This document shows, one piece after another, positions 50,193 through 59,681 of a DNA stretch of 64,000 bases. The position numbers were made by a program, and so were the translations under genes. Source of the stretch: Acherontichlamydia pituitae (lineage in GTDB: Bacteria; Chlamydiota; Chlamydiia; Chlamydiales; Rhabdochlamydiaceae). The stretch's first letter is position 1. Each line of letters begins with the position of its first letter. Below the pieces are notes generated by a model. The model saw only the letters and a program-made list of their open reading frames with translations, made no database searches and had not been told where the DNA came from. The stretch is taken from positions 62,001 through 126,000 of the forward strand of contig JAHCAX010000005.1 of the NCBI GenBank assembly GCA_019634675.1. The letters are read 5' to 3'.

Positions 50193-51329
50193 TTATTTCG
50201 AGCGCTTTTTCACTGCGTACCCATATTGGACAGGCCAATCTGGATTATTTCCATATTCTTGCTGTGCTTTCAGCATCCAGTAGGGCTCCCGCAGGAGTTC
50301 TCTTCCTAACAAAATAAGATCCGCTTTGCCAGAAGTGATGATCTCGTTGGCCTCCTGAGCCTCTGTAATGAGACCTACTGCAGCTGTTTTAATGTCAGCT
50401 TCATCGCGGATCCGCTTGGCGAACGGAACTTGGTAGCTTTTCTGAACGGGGATCTGCGCTTTTGGTACGTTGCCGCCGCTGGAAACGTCGATCAAGTCAA
50501 CGCCGCATTGCTTCAACATTTTACAGAGCTGAACCGATTGCTCGATGTTCCATCCCTGTTCAACCCAGTCGGTTGCCGAAATCCGTACAAATAAAGGCAA
50601 TTCTTGTGGAACAATGGTCCTTAGCGAGGTGGCAATGCTCAAGAGGAATTTGGCCCTATTTTCCAATTGATTCCCATGTTCGTCGTTCCGTCGATTGCTT
50701 AAGGTCGATAAGAATTGATGAAGTAAATAGCCGTGGGCCGCGTGGATCTCGATGACTTGAAATCCTGCGGAAATAGCGCGTCTTGCAGCCCCTTCAAAAG
50801 CTTTGAGAATGGTTTGCATCTTTGCTAGGTCTAATTCGATCGGGACAGGGCTATCTTCACTAAATGGAATTGGACTTGGGGCAACGATCGGCCAAGCCTG
50901 AGGATCGTGGTCAGGAAGAGCTGCGCCTCCTTTCCATGGAGCGACGCAGCTCCCTTTTCTTCCAGCATGCGCTAGTTGGATTCCGGGAACCGCCCCTTGC
51001 GACTTGATAAACTGAGCGATACGCGCAAGAGGGGCAATATGTTCATCGCTCCAAATACCCATATCTCCGGGTGTAATTCGTCCATCAGCTGCCACAGCAG
51101 TAGCTTCAACCATCACTAGGCCGGCGCCGCCAACCGCACGACTTCCTAGGTGGACCAGATGCCAATCGTTGGCAATACCGTCAATAGCGCTGTACTGGCA
51201 CATCGGAGACATTCCAATACGGTTGCGGAATGTAATGCCGCGAATGGATAGAGGACTTAAGAAATCGATTTCCGGTATTTCCCGATCGTGGTCGCTACCA
51301 GCAGTACAGCCGCACGTTTTCTTTTCCAT
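50193..51329 (-). CDS. Old Yellow Enzyme family NADH:flavin oxidoreductase
   Basis: 378 aa from the ATG at 51329, with GGGGG about 5 nt upstream; ORF extension to a TTG at 51380 is less likely. FMN- and substrate-binding features of YqjM/NamA-type enzymes: S-P-M-C-Q-Y-S-A, Q-L-A-H-A-G-R-K, E-I-H-A-A-H-G-Y-L-L-H-Q-F-L-S, S-N-R-R-N-D-E. It reduces activated C=C bonds using NAD(P)H. A Cys pair near the N-terminus (C-G-C) is unusual. Preceding gene runs the other way, ending 13 bp away. Confidence 0.9.
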   Translation of the reverse strand: MEKKTCGCTAGSDHDREIPEIDFLSPLSIRGITFRNRIGMSPMCQYSAIDGIANDWHLVHLGSRAVGGAGLVMVEATAVAADGRITPGDMGIWSDEHIAPLARIAQFIKSQGAVPGIQLAHAGRKGSCVAPWKGGAALPDHDPQAWPIVAPSPIPFSEDSPVPIELDLAKMQTILKAFEGAARRAISAGFQVIEIHAAHGYLLHQFLSTLSNRRNDEHGNQLENRAKFLLSIATSLRTIVPQELPLFVRISATDWVEQGWNIEQSVQLCKMLKQCGVDLIDVSSGGNVPKAQIPVQKSYQVPFAKRIRDEADIKTAAVGLITEAQEANEIITSGKADLILLGRELLREPYWMLKAQQEYGNNPDWPVQYGYAVKKRSK

Positions 51330-51409
51330 AAATACCCCCATCTTCCTCTTTAAAATTTTTATATATCTCTCAGAGAGCAAAGGTGCAAGAGTTTTTAAAA
51401 CTAGGCTTT

Positions 51410-51465
51410 GAACCTATCCCAGTAATATGGCTTCATCGACAGAAGCATATTACTGGGATAGGTTC
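51410..51465. repeat. Palindromic hairpin with 24-bp arms
   Basis: GAACCTATCCCAGTAATATG and its complement pair across a short loop (one extra G in the left arm). The arm sequence also occurs, broken, at 39187-39217, so this is a dispersed sequence. It lies upstream of the OYE start. Confidence 0.8.
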
Positions 51466-51512
51466 TTGTACTTATTTGGTTTCGGGGAAGTTAGTTAGAA
51501 CAGAAAGGGGTT

Positions 51513-51551
51513 AAAAAAACCATCAGCCTATCCGCTATGTAGGGATAGGCT
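51513..51551 (-). terminator. Terminator after the EEP-family gene
   Basis: AGCCTATCC/GGATAGGCT form a 9-bp stem with a 9-nt loop, and on the minus strand the stem is followed by GATGGTTTTTTT (A7 at 51513-51519 on the plus strand). Confidence 0.8.
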
Positions 51552-51589
51552 CATCCAGTAAATTAAGGATGCAAGAAAGGAGTGGATTT

Positions 51590-52651
51590 TTAAGGCTTTT
51601 GCAAAAGGGCGGCGACTTCAGAGAGTTCTGCAAGGAGATCTCCGGGTTGTTCAACTTCTGCAGTTTTTCCTGATGAGCCGAAGTGGATGAACAGGTGGTC
51701 GATGCACTTGGCGTACTTGTCAATGCCGATGTTCGAGTAGTAATTGGCATAATTCTGGAATTGGTTCTCTTTGCCGCTTCCTGCATAAGCGCGGTTAAAA
51801 GCATCAAGCATTTCCATATCATCAAAGTTCATATCGCCAAGGACAACGGTGACTGCATCATCTTGCTGCGTGCGGGCAGCGTAGCTTGCCATTTCATAGC
51901 GTCCTGGAAGGTTAGGGTCTCCGGGAACATGCGCGTTGATGAAGCGGAACTTTTCATGCGAATCTTTTTTGACGAGCATGATGTCCATGAGCGATCTGCC
52001 AAGCTGGCTTGGAAAGGCGTCTGTAACGATAGCGCTTTCTTCCGGCGCATAGGCGAACACATTGGCATCGTAGATCAGGATGTTCTGGTCTTTTTGCGGA
52101 ATTTCAGAGGAGCGGATCATTTTCATCGAGCCAGGCAGGGATGCAGCTAAGGCATCGATAAAAGGGCGGCTGCACTCTTGCAAGGCGAGGACGCTTCTTG
52201 GATGGGACGGATGGTTGATCATTTGATGGACCTGATCGATCACATGGGCATCGCGGGCAGTAAGGCCAGTCCCGTCGAGATAAACATGTTCTTGCATGAT
52301 CAAAGAATGTTTTAAGCCTTGGGTGTTCATTTCAACCCAGCCCATGTACTCAGAATTAAGGACGTTCCAGGTGACGATATAAAAATCGTCCAGCTTTGTG
52401 CCTACGGGAAGATGGTCGGAGGTGAACTGCCACTTCTCCTGGAGCTCGCCAATATAATGGGGAGTTAGTTTAGAAGAGGTTAGGAATTCAAGAGGTTGCG
52501 ACTCGGCTCGGATCTTTCTAAGTAAACTTTTGTTATCCGATATTGCTTGGGAAGGGGATTCGATATACTGCTGAGAAACAGTGCTTGAGCCCAAGTGGGG
52601 ATTGATAGAGGTCAAAATACTGCTTAAACTAAGAAGGATTTTAAAATCCAT
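51590..52651 (-). CDS. Secreted endonuclease/exonuclease/phosphatase-fold hydrolase
   Basis: 353 aa; GGAG lies 5 nt before the ATG. A short hydrophobic N-terminus (about 4-16) may be a signal peptide. EEP motifs in order: F-Y-I-V-T-W-N-V-L-N, A-L-Q-E-C, N-A-H-V-P-G-D-P, V-L-G-D-M-N-F-D, and C-I-D-H-L-F-I-H. These give the metal Glu, the Asp/Asn pair and the catalytic His of the DNase I/inositol phosphatase superfamily. Substrate could be nucleic acid, sphingomyelin or a phosphoinositide. A secreted or host-directed role is inference. Confidence 0.85.
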   Translation of the reverse strand: MDFKILLSLSSILTSINPHLGSSTVSQQYIESPSQAISDNKSLLRKIRAESQPLEFLTSSKLTPHYIGELQEKWQFTSDHLPVGTKLDDFYIVTWNVLNSEYMGWVEMNTQGLKHSLIMQEHVYLDGTGLTARDAHVIDQVHQMINHPSHPRSVLALQECSRPFIDALAASLPGSMKMIRSSEIPQKDQNILIYDANVFAYAPEESAIVTDAFPSQLGRSLMDIMLVKKDSHEKFRFINAHVPGDPNLPGRYEMASYAARTQQDDAVTVVLGDMNFDDMEMLDAFNRAYAGSGKENQFQNYANYYSNIGIDKYAKCIDHLFIHFGSSGKTAEVEQPGDLLAELSEVAALLQKP

Positions 52652-52711
52652 TTTTTCTCCAAAAATTGTTTCGGCCTATTATATCTCCAGTGTGGTTTTT
52701 ATTGATTAAAA

Positions 52712-55700
52712 TTAATAACTTTTACGCCATTTTAAAGAAAACTTTCCCTCTTCTTCTTCTTGGGTCTCGGCTCGGAAAATAAACCCTTTATCAAGTTCGA
52801 CCTCGACGATGACCTGGCTGCTCGTCGCACTTTGAGAAAGGGTGACCAAGACCCCTTTTGCCAGGTATTTGCCGATCTGCACAGCGATCTGATCTGAGCC
52901 TGCGCTGGAGGAGACGATGGTCAGCCGGTCGACGCCGATGCTTTTGCGGATCGCTTCCAAGACGTCAGGGCCTGCGCCTCCCGATAGCGACATGAGCGTG
53001 TTGGCCAGCTGCAGCGCTTCAGGATGGGAGATGTCGGAAATGTCTTTGTTGAAGAGGATCCGAGCTAGGATCGAGCTGGTCGCCATATGAGGGTTGGACT
53101 GGAAGGTCAGCTGGGGGGACGAAAGGGGGCCTCGAAGACGCGCCGTCACTTCCATGTCGGACAAGCTTAGGTTTCCGCTCAAATTCAGATAAGCGCTGGG
53201 CGATGGCTTGTCATTGAACACGATCTGTCCTTCTGTCAATGTAAAGATCTTGCCGGAAAATTGGTAGTCTCCTTTGACCAGCGATAAAGAGCCGTTGGCG
53301 GCAACAGTCGCATTGGTCCCTGTTAAACGGACCGAACCTTCCCATTCGGAAGAAAGGCCTTTTCCATCCACATGTACATCCTGGTCTGCTGTCAGCTCAA
53401 GGTCGATATGAAAGGGGAAGATGGGGAGCGGCGCGAGCTGCGAGTCGTCAAGAAAGAAGGGCCTATTGACGTAGGTGACGGACACCTGCGGGACCTCATA
53501 GGGCAGCTGGTCGGGAATATGAATTGTTGCATAAGGGACAATGAGGTTGCCTTCTGCGAGCGCTGAGCGGGTCGAGCCAGTCAGATACAGAGCTCCTGTC
53601 AAGTAGCAATTGATCGTATCAAAGCGGAGCAGATGCAGGTTGTCGAGCTCGCTGGTGACCGCATAAGGGAAGTGCGCTTCCGGTTTTAGCTGCATGGTCC
53701 CTTCCGCCTCCATTTCTCCATTTTCCTCGTCGCTAGCTGTCATGCTGATCAGATGGATCTCGCGGCTCAAAGCCTCTGCTTTGGCTTGGATGTTTTTGAG
53801 CTGGGTCCCTGTATAGTAATTTTCGTAGGTGCCGTCTTGCCATTCGATCTCGCCCTGCAATGAGGGATGGGCAAAGGTCTGGGAAAGGAAGAGGCGGCAT
53901 GAGGCAAAGCCTGTGATGTGGTGTGTGCCAATGTTGATAAAGTCAAATAGGTCTTGGATCCTTCCTTCAGCTGTAAGCTCGCTGCTCAAAGGATGCAAGT
54001 CGTCGATGGCGATCTTGAAGGGATAAAGCTCGTAGGTGAGGGGGATGGACGCGGAAAAATCGACAAACTGCTCTCCGATCGCATGCAGGTCGGTGTGGAC
54101 CTGGAGCATGCTGTGGTTAAGATGCATTTGGCAAGAGCCTTTGGCCCGCCAAGGTTTTTTCTTGCCGTAATGCAGGACGTCGGCCTCTTCTAACACAATG
54201 TTCAGAGCCCCTTGGATGTTCTCAGGCGTCGCATCGAGGAATCCTCTTGCGGTGAGCGATCCTTCCAAGGAGAACTGGGGCTTGATGATGGAAAAGACTT
54301 GAAGGGGGAAGTGCTGCATTTCGATCTCTGCAATCGACTGGTCTTTTGCAAAAGATGCTGAAGCGGAGAGAAAACCTTCTCCGATGCTCCAATCGGATGC
54401 AGAGATCAGAAGCTGGGAAGGATCCCAATCGATTTGAAACGGTGTTTCCAAAACGATTGGCTGGTCGGCAATTTCAGCATAGGCGGTATCGAGTTCGAAG
54501 AAGAAAGAACCATTTTCTTTTTTCCAGCTTCCCGTCGCCTGCAAGTCGCAGGGTTCCTGGACTGGACCTAGGACATTCAGAAGGAAGGGCCAGTTTTCCT
54601 TATTAGAGTAGGTCTTCAGAAAGACCTGGTTTAGATAAATCTGCGGTGTGAAGATCTTTTCTACTAATAGTTCCATGCGGCCTTGCGGCGTACGATAAAG
54701 GTCGATCAGATCTGCAGAAAGAGATAAGTCGTCGATCAGGTAGTTGTTAAATCGGATGTTCTTAGATAAAAAATTGATCCGCATGTCCTGGGAGCCTTCT
54801 GCGCGATCGCCGTGGGAAAGGATCACTTCCGCTCCGAAGCTGCCATCTGCGTTGGCTGTTGGAAGAAATGGGGAGAACTGAGCCAAGTGGCTCACATCCG
54901 CATAAATGGACCCGCTTAAAAGATGATCGGAAAGCTCGACTCTCAAGTTCCCTTTGACGGAAGATTCATGGGAGTCGAAAGCGATATCGCATAGGTCGAG
55001 GAAATGATCGGGCTTCCAAGCAAAAGCAAAACTGCCTGTAAAAGGTAATACTCCTTTCTCCGCATGCAGTTTTAAAAGGCCGCACCAAGAGGAGGCCGCT
55101 TTCTTTGTTTGGAGATGAGCCCTTAATGTTTCTACAGGATAATGATTGATCATCAGGTCGGTTGCAGCGAGGATCGTTTTGAGATTGCCCTGATGGTAGA
55201 ACCCTTTTCCGATCGCACGGCCGGACAGGTCGGCATGAACTAAAGGGGAAAAAGGGGAAAGGCGGGGGATCGAATAAGTGATGATCCCTTTGCTCTTTTT
55301 AAGGTCGGGAAGCACCTTCCCTTTGCCTTGCAGCTTGAACAAGTTCGAGTAGAGCTGGAACTTTTCAACGAGGCAAACTAATTTTGGGGAAAGGGAAAAT
55401 TGGGAGGAAAAAAACCAATCCCGGTTGAGGAGGTCCTGCAAAAGTCCAGAAGCTTGCTTTTCCATCGCTTGCAAGGCTTGGGGAAGTTCAGGCACGTTCA
55501 CGTTGCTCAATTTTGCGCGGACCTTGCCTTGAAGGGGAGGCGTTGCAGATACAGTATTCCAAATCAACGACTCCCAAGTTTTCCAGTGGCCGTCGATCTG
55601 CAAATCAAAAAGGGCATCCCCTTCAAAAAAAAGAGGGTAGGCAAAAGGCAAGTTTTCGACAGCTCCGATGTGCGCTTTGATTGAGGAGGCGACGGTCTGC

Positions 55701-56353
55701 TTTGCTTTGCTGCCTTGGAGGAAGAGTTCCAGGTTGACAGGAGCTGAGTTTTTTGCTTCCTCGTTTGGAACAGCAAGCGATGCTACTTTGCATGAGAGCA
55801 AAAATTCTGAATTGTTTTTTTTCCATTTTCCGCTTGCTTCAAGAGAAAAATTGAGATGTCTGTCCGTTGTCAAGTTGTGCGTGTGGACCTGGTCGATCTT
55901 CAAGCGGCGGACCGAGAGATGGACAAGGGGTGTCAACTGTTTGATCTTTTGCTGCAGGATATTTTGATAGTCCTTATTCTCAAGGCCGCCGTCTGCTGCG
56001 GCCTGAAAGAACTGGTATTCTGCGCGGTCGGCATTTAGATAATTGATCACCACATGGCCTCGGAGCAGAGGAAAAAAAGCCAGGCGCAAGATTACGTGAT
56101 CAAGTACCAATCCTTGGTCGCTGGAAAAATCGAGTTCGATCCTATTGATTTTCCAAGAAAAGGGGAGCTGTCCTTCCAAACCATCGATTTTTGCATGAAC
56201 GTTGTTCTGCTGCAGGGCTTCTGTCGCAAGATCGGTGATCTTCTGTTTTGCCCATTTGGTTTGCATCGCCGTCAATGCGATGCATAACAACAAGAGCACA
56301 AAGATCGTGCTTACGATGAGAAAATGCACACAGAATCGGATTATACGTCCCAT
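52712..56353 (-). CDS. tamB: TamB-family translocation and assembly protein
   Basis: 1213 aa. One N-terminal membrane helix (about 8-28), then a very long beta-rich repeat body, and a C-terminal TamB (DUF490) domain with Y-L-N-L-S-G-N-L-S, L-R-G-P-L-S-S-P-Q and R-L-T-I-V-S-S. TamB spans the periplasm as a beta-taco and works with TamA in outer-membrane protein or lipid delivery. Located 48 bp after tamA. Closeness to the MOMP-like genes fits an outer-membrane assembly role. Confidence 0.85.
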   Translation of the reverse strand: MGRIIRFCVHFLIVSTIFVLLLLCIALTAMQTKWAKQKITDLATEALQQNNVHAKIDGLEGQLPFSWKINRIELDFSSDQGLVLDHVILRLAFFPLLRGHVVINYLNADRAEYQFFQAAADGGLENKDYQNILQQKIKQLTPLVHLSVRRLKIDQVHTHNLTTDRHLNFSLEASGKWKKNNSEFLLSCKVASLAVPNEEAKNSAPVNLELFLQGSKAKQTVASSIKAHIGAVENLPFAYPLFFEGDALFDLQIDGHWKTWESLIWNTVSATPPLQGKVRAKLSNVNVPELPQALQAMEKQASGLLQDLLNRDWFFSSQFSLSPKLVCLVEKFQLYSNLFKLQGKGKVLPDLKKSKGIITYSIPRLSPFSPLVHADLSGRAIGKGFYHQGNLKTILAATDLMINHYPVETLRAHLQTKKAASSWCGLLKLHAEKGVLPFTGSFAFAWKPDHFLDLCDIAFDSHESSVKGNLRVELSDHLLSGSIYADVSHLAQFSPFLPTANADGSFGAEVILSHGDRAEGSQDMRINFLSKNIRFNNYLIDDLSLSADLIDLYRTPQGRMELLVEKIFTPQIYLNQVFLKTYSNKENWPFLLNVLGPVQEPCDLQATGSWKKENGSFFFELDTAYAEIADQPIVLETPFQIDWDPSQLLISASDWSIGEGFLSASASFAKDQSIAEIEMQHFPLQVFSIIKPQFSLEGSLTARGFLDATPENIQGALNIVLEEADVLHYGKKKPWRAKGSCQMHLNHSMLQVHTDLHAIGEQFVDFSASIPLTYELYPFKIAIDDLHPLSSELTAEGRIQDLFDFINIGTHHITGFASCRLFLSQTFAHPSLQGEIEWQDGTYENYYTGTQLKNIQAKAEALSREIHLISMTASDEENGEMEAEGTMQLKPEAHFPYAVTSELDNLHLLRFDTINCYLTGALYLTGSTRSALAEGNLIVPYATIHIPDQLPYEVPQVSVTYVNRPFFLDDSQLAPLPIFPFHIDLELTADQDVHVDGKGLSSEWEGSVRLTGTNATVAANGSLSLVKGDYQFSGKIFTLTEGQIVFNDKPSPSAYLNLSGNLSLSDMEVTARLRGPLSSPQLTFQSNPHMATSSILARILFNKDISDISHPEALQLANTLMSLSGGAGPDVLEAIRKSIGVDRLTIVSSSAGSDQIAVQIGKYLAKGVLVTLSQSATSSQVIVEVELDKGFIFRAETQEEEEGKFSLKWRKSY

Positions 56354-56401
56354 ATCAGATCTCTTGAGTCCGTTACATGAATTTTGGAACAGGCTCTTTT
56401 G

Positions 56402-58183
56402 TTAAAAGGTTTGACCAATGCTGACTAATACTTTGTATACAGGATCGATCCCTTTTCTGCGATCTAAAGGAAACGCGACATCGATCCTGAACGGTCCCAT
56501 AAAAGAAAAATAGCGGAGGCCGAGGCCCGTCGACTTAAACCATTTTCCATGCCATGTCGGAAGGATTGTTTCATACACGCTTCCAATATCTAAGAATGGA
56601 ACAAGGCCGATCTTTTTTGACACGTGGAACCGCGCCTCTGCAGTAAAATAGATCGCCGATCTGCCTCCGATCGGGTTCCCATCGTGAAGAGGGCTGACAG
56701 TTCTGTAGCGGTATCCCCGAAGGTCTTGCTCCGATCCTCCTAAGTACCGTTTAGAAACGGGGACGGCGTTTAATGTTTCGCTCAAAATGGAGCCGACTGT
56801 CAGTTGCTGGGCAAACACGATCGATTCGCTTTTATTCAAAGGGTGATAGGTGCTTTCCGAGAGTTGATTGATCAGATAGAAGTCTTTTGCATCGGTGACA
56901 TTCAGCGATGGCGTGGTCGTGTACTCAAAAGTGATCCCCCTCGTCGGGTTGAGCAGGTTGTTGGCTGTGCTATACCGTACATACAAAGGGAGCTCGAACA
57001 GCCAGTAGTTTCCATTGTGGACGCTTGCCGTGACGTACAGACGCTCTCCTTGCGCCCCTAATGAAAAGCGGACATGCTCTCCCCATCTCTGGTCCAAGCG
57101 GTTCATAAGGCTGTAGGAGCGCATCGAATACGCGAAGAGCGATTCATGCATCGCTTGAGCCTGCCAAATGTAATCTTGCCCGATCTGTAAGAAATCGGGA
57201 TGGACGTACATCGCGTTACCGGTATGGCTGATGCGTGTGACGTCACCTTGAAAGCTCAAGCGGCGGCCCATCCCTCCCACGTTGCGGTTTTCCCAGCCGA
57301 AGGTGATACCGGGGCCAAATACCGTCTGATAGCTCACGCCGACATTGACGCTCTGGTGCTTGGTTTCGCTAACCTCGATCTTCATCGGGATCTCTCCGTT
57401 GGGATTGATCGCATCTTCGTGAGTGATCAACACTGAGCTGAAGAGACCGGAATCAAGAAGGGACTCTTGGGTCTTTTCGACGAGCGCGCTATTATAGGTC
57501 GCGCCTTCCGTCCAATCGGTCTTTCTTTCGACAAAGAGGGGCTTTACCTTGTCGAGTCCGGCGACCGTTACAGGGCCGAAGACCGCTTGGCGTCCCGTTT
57601 TGACGGCAACGCATACGCGGACGCTTTTTGTTTTTCCATCGACAATAACCTTTCGGCCATCAATCTGCGCGAGGGGAAAGCCGCATTCAGAAAGCGACTC
57701 GAGCAGTTTCAGTTCTGAACTCAAGATTTTTGCCGTCAAGGCAGGTTTACCAAGCTTGACATCGATCTCTTCCAAAGAGACAGGGCAGCATCCTTCCGGC
57801 TCGTCCGGAGATTCGCAGTAAAGGTGGATCTTGTATTCTTCCAAGCAATAGAGCGGACCAGGCTCGATGAAGACAAATACGTGCACTTGGCTTAGGATCT
57901 CTTGAACGCGGATATTGACCTTGGCCTCATAATATCCATGCGCATGAAGGACTTTGATCAAACCAGGAACATCGGACTCTGCGCGGTATCTTAGCGCATT
58001 GATCGACGCTGGAGGCCTTTTCTTTAACGAGGTCAGTTGGGAAAATGATTTGATCGCTTTGAGAGCTTTGTCGTCATTCAAACCTTCGAACTCTACAGAA
58101 TAGTCCACTCTTTCCGCATGCAGGGCAAGCGGAAAAAAGGAGATTGCACAGAAAAGCAGACGAATTTTTAAGTGTCGCAGCAT
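56402..58183 (-). CDS. tamA: TamA/BamA-type Omp85 outer-membrane assembly protein
   Basis: 593 aa. Signal peptide at 1-23 (L-H-A cleavage). Three POTRA domains (about 30-260), then a 16-strand barrel with L-G-G-S-E-Q-D-L-R-G-Y-R-Y-R (the L6-type R-G-F/Y motif region) and a C-terminal G-Q-T-F aromatic end typical of outer-membrane barrels. Size and the adjacent tamB point to TamA rather than BamA. Divergently transcribed from the MOMP-like genes across a 150-bp gap. Confidence 0.88.
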   Translation of the reverse strand: MLRHLKIRLLFCAISFFPLALHAERVDYSVEFEGLNDDKALKAIKSFSQLTSLKKRPPASINALRYRAESDVPGLIKVLHAHGYYEAKVNIRVQEILSQVHVFVFIEPGPLYCLEEYKIHLYCESPDEPEGCCPVSLEEIDVKLGKPALTAKILSSELKLLESLSECGFPLAQIDGRKVIVDGKTKSVRVCVAVKTGRQAVFGPVTVAGLDKVKPLFVERKTDWTEGATYNSALVEKTQESLLDSGLFSSVLITHEDAINPNGEIPMKIEVSETKHQSVNVGVSYQTVFGPGITFGWENRNVGGMGRRLSFQGDVTRISHTGNAMYVHPDFLQIGQDYIWQAQAMHESLFAYSMRSYSLMNRLDQRWGEHVRFSLGAQGERLYVTASVHNGNYWLFELPLYVRYSTANNLLNPTRGITFEYTTTPSLNVTDAKDFYLINQLSESTYHPLNKSESIVFAQQLTVGSILSETLNAVPVSKRYLGGSEQDLRGYRYRTVSPLHDGNPIGGRSAIYFTAEARFHVSKKIGLVPFLDIGSVYETILPTWHGKWFKSTGLGLRYFSFMGPFRIDVAFPLDRRKGIDPVYKVLVSIGQTF

Positions 58184-58269
58184 GAGCAGAGAAAAAATTG
58201 TTTTTTCATTTTGCCCTATGAAAACATGAAGGTCAATGAAGGAATTTCAGAAAGAGAGAAAAAAAATCT

Positions 58270-58298
58270 TGGAAATAATTCTTTCAATTTCTTAGGAT
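58270..58298 (+). promoter_or_regulatory. Promoter of MOMP-like gene 1
   Basis: TGGAAA (58270-58275) and TAGGAT (58293-58298), 17 bp apart. The same pair, with the flanking AATAATT, recurs before the other two MOMP-like genes. Confidence 0.7.
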
Positions 58299-58333
58299 CC
58301 AGATTAGTGAATACCAACTATAGGGGTTATGGT

Positions 58334-59515
58334 ATGAAGAAATTCGCATTATTAACTACGCCTATCCTCAGCTTAGGAGCTGCAGCTCTTTTCGCTGATG
58401 CTCATAATGAGCATGCGATGGCGGAGCGTTCATTTGCACAACAGGCCAGCGGGTTTGTTGCAGCGCAAAATGGACAAACTGGAAGTGGACAAACTGGTAA
58501 TGATCAGAGCAGTGATGGCGGTTATCGACTACCATCCCGTGAGATCACACCAGAGGCGCAGCCAAAGGTCACTCACTGGGCAGATCCCTTCATCACAGCT
58601 GACTTCATCTGGTGGAAAGCTGTTGAAGAGAACGTCCACTATGCGTACACAGGAGCAATCACAACAACGACTGCCAATGCGCATAAAGGAAGCTATCATT
58701 CTCCAGACTTTGATTTCGAGCCTGGTTTTAAACTCGGCTTTGGCTTGAAGTTCAGACATGATGGTTGGGACCTATTTGCTCAATGGACATGGCTCAACGA
58801 GTTCGAAGGCCATGACCATGTTCACACAAGAACAAACTCTCAAGCCCATTCGATGGTGCATTCAGCATTTACGCCGCAAATTGGCCTGCAAGGCGATATC
58901 ACATTTGATAGAGCTCATGCAGAATGGTCGATGCACTTTAATGCTCTGGACATCGAACTTGGACGCAACTTCTTTATCAGCCGCTACCTGACTTTAAGAC
59001 CACACTTCGGTTTTAAATTCGGATGGGTAGATCAAGATTACCACGTCAAAGCTCATAACTTGAGCGCATTGCAGCCGCTTACACAAGCAGTTACTCCGCC
59101 ATCAGAAGCATCTTCTAAGATGGACCAAGACTTCTTCGGCTGCGGTATCAGAACTGGTTTGGACACAGTATGGTACTTCACTAAGCATTGGGGCCTCTAC
59201 GGAGAGTTTGCAATCAGCGCTCTTTGGAGTGATTTCCATTCTAAGAGAGAAGACCATGTTGCATCTAATGCAATTGCAAAAGTTGAAAACCTGGATTTCA
59301 AACGCACGCTCACAACATTGACTGAAGTGTTGGAGCTGGGACTCGGTTTCCGTTACGACTGCACATTCTTCCTTGGTGATTATGAGTTCTATCTCCAAGC
59401 TGGATGGGAAGAGCAAATTTGGTTCAACCAGAACCAATTCCTCGATACAGTCGACACAAGAACAGGAAACTTGACCTTCCAAGGTCTGACTGTTAAAGCT
59501 GGTTTAATGTTCTAA
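58334..59515 (+). CDS. MOMP-like outer-membrane porin 1
   Basis: 393 aa from the ATG at 58334 (AGGGG 8 nt upstream); the ORF extension to 58172 lacks support. Signal peptide about 1-22 (A-L-F-A-D). A variable Gln/Gly/Ser-rich linker follows, then the family block T-H-W-A-D-P-F-I-T-A-D-F, a long beta-barrel with alternating hydrophobic strands, and a C-terminal V-K-A-G-L-M-F with terminal Phe, the outer-membrane barrel signature. Similar to MOMP-like proteins of chlamydia-like organisms. Histidine-rich loops are notable (H-D-H-V-H). Confidence 0.88.
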   Translation: MKKFALLTTPILSLGAAALFADAHNEHAMAERSFAQQASGFVAAQNGQTGSGQTGNDQSSDGGYRLPSREITPEAQPKVTHWADPFITADFIWWKAVEENVHYAYTGAITTTTANAHKGSYHSPDFDFEPGFKLGFGLKFRHDGWDLFAQWTWLNEFEGHDHVHTRTNSQAHSMVHSAFTPQIGLQGDITFDRAHAEWSMHFNALDIELGRNFFISRYLTLRPHFGFKFGWVDQDYHVKAHNLSALQPLTQAVTPPSEASSKMDQDFFGCGIRTGLDTVWYFTKHWGLYGEFAISALWSDFHSKREDHVASNAIAKVENLDFKRTLTTLTEVLELGLGFRYDCTFFLGDYEFYLQAGWEEQIWFNQNQFLDTVDTRTGNLTFQGLTVKAGLMF

Positions 59516-59547
59516 TCGTTGTAAACGATAGCATTAATTTAAGGCGC

Positions 59548-59612
59548 AAGAAGAGCCTCATTGAGCAAAAGATCCAACCGATCTTGATCTCAGTGAGGCT
59601 CTTCTTCTTTTG
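59548..59612 (+). terminator. Terminator after MOMP-like gene 1
   Basis: AAGAAGAGCCTCA and TGAGGCTCTTCTT form a perfect 13-bp stem; an inner AAGATC/GATCTT stem extends it. A T-rich tail follows. Confidence 0.85.
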
Positions 59613-59613
59613 G

Positions 59614-59642
59614 TTGAAATAATTATTTTGATCTCATAGGCT
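59614..59642 (+). promoter_or_regulatory. Promoter of MOMP-like gene 2
   Basis: TTGAAA (59614-59619) and TAGGCT (59637-59642), 17 bp apart, embedded in the same conserved AATAATTATT context as the other two copies. Confidence 0.7.
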
Positions 59643-59681
59643 CAAAAAGCAATCGTTACCAACTATTTTTAGGAGTGCGGA

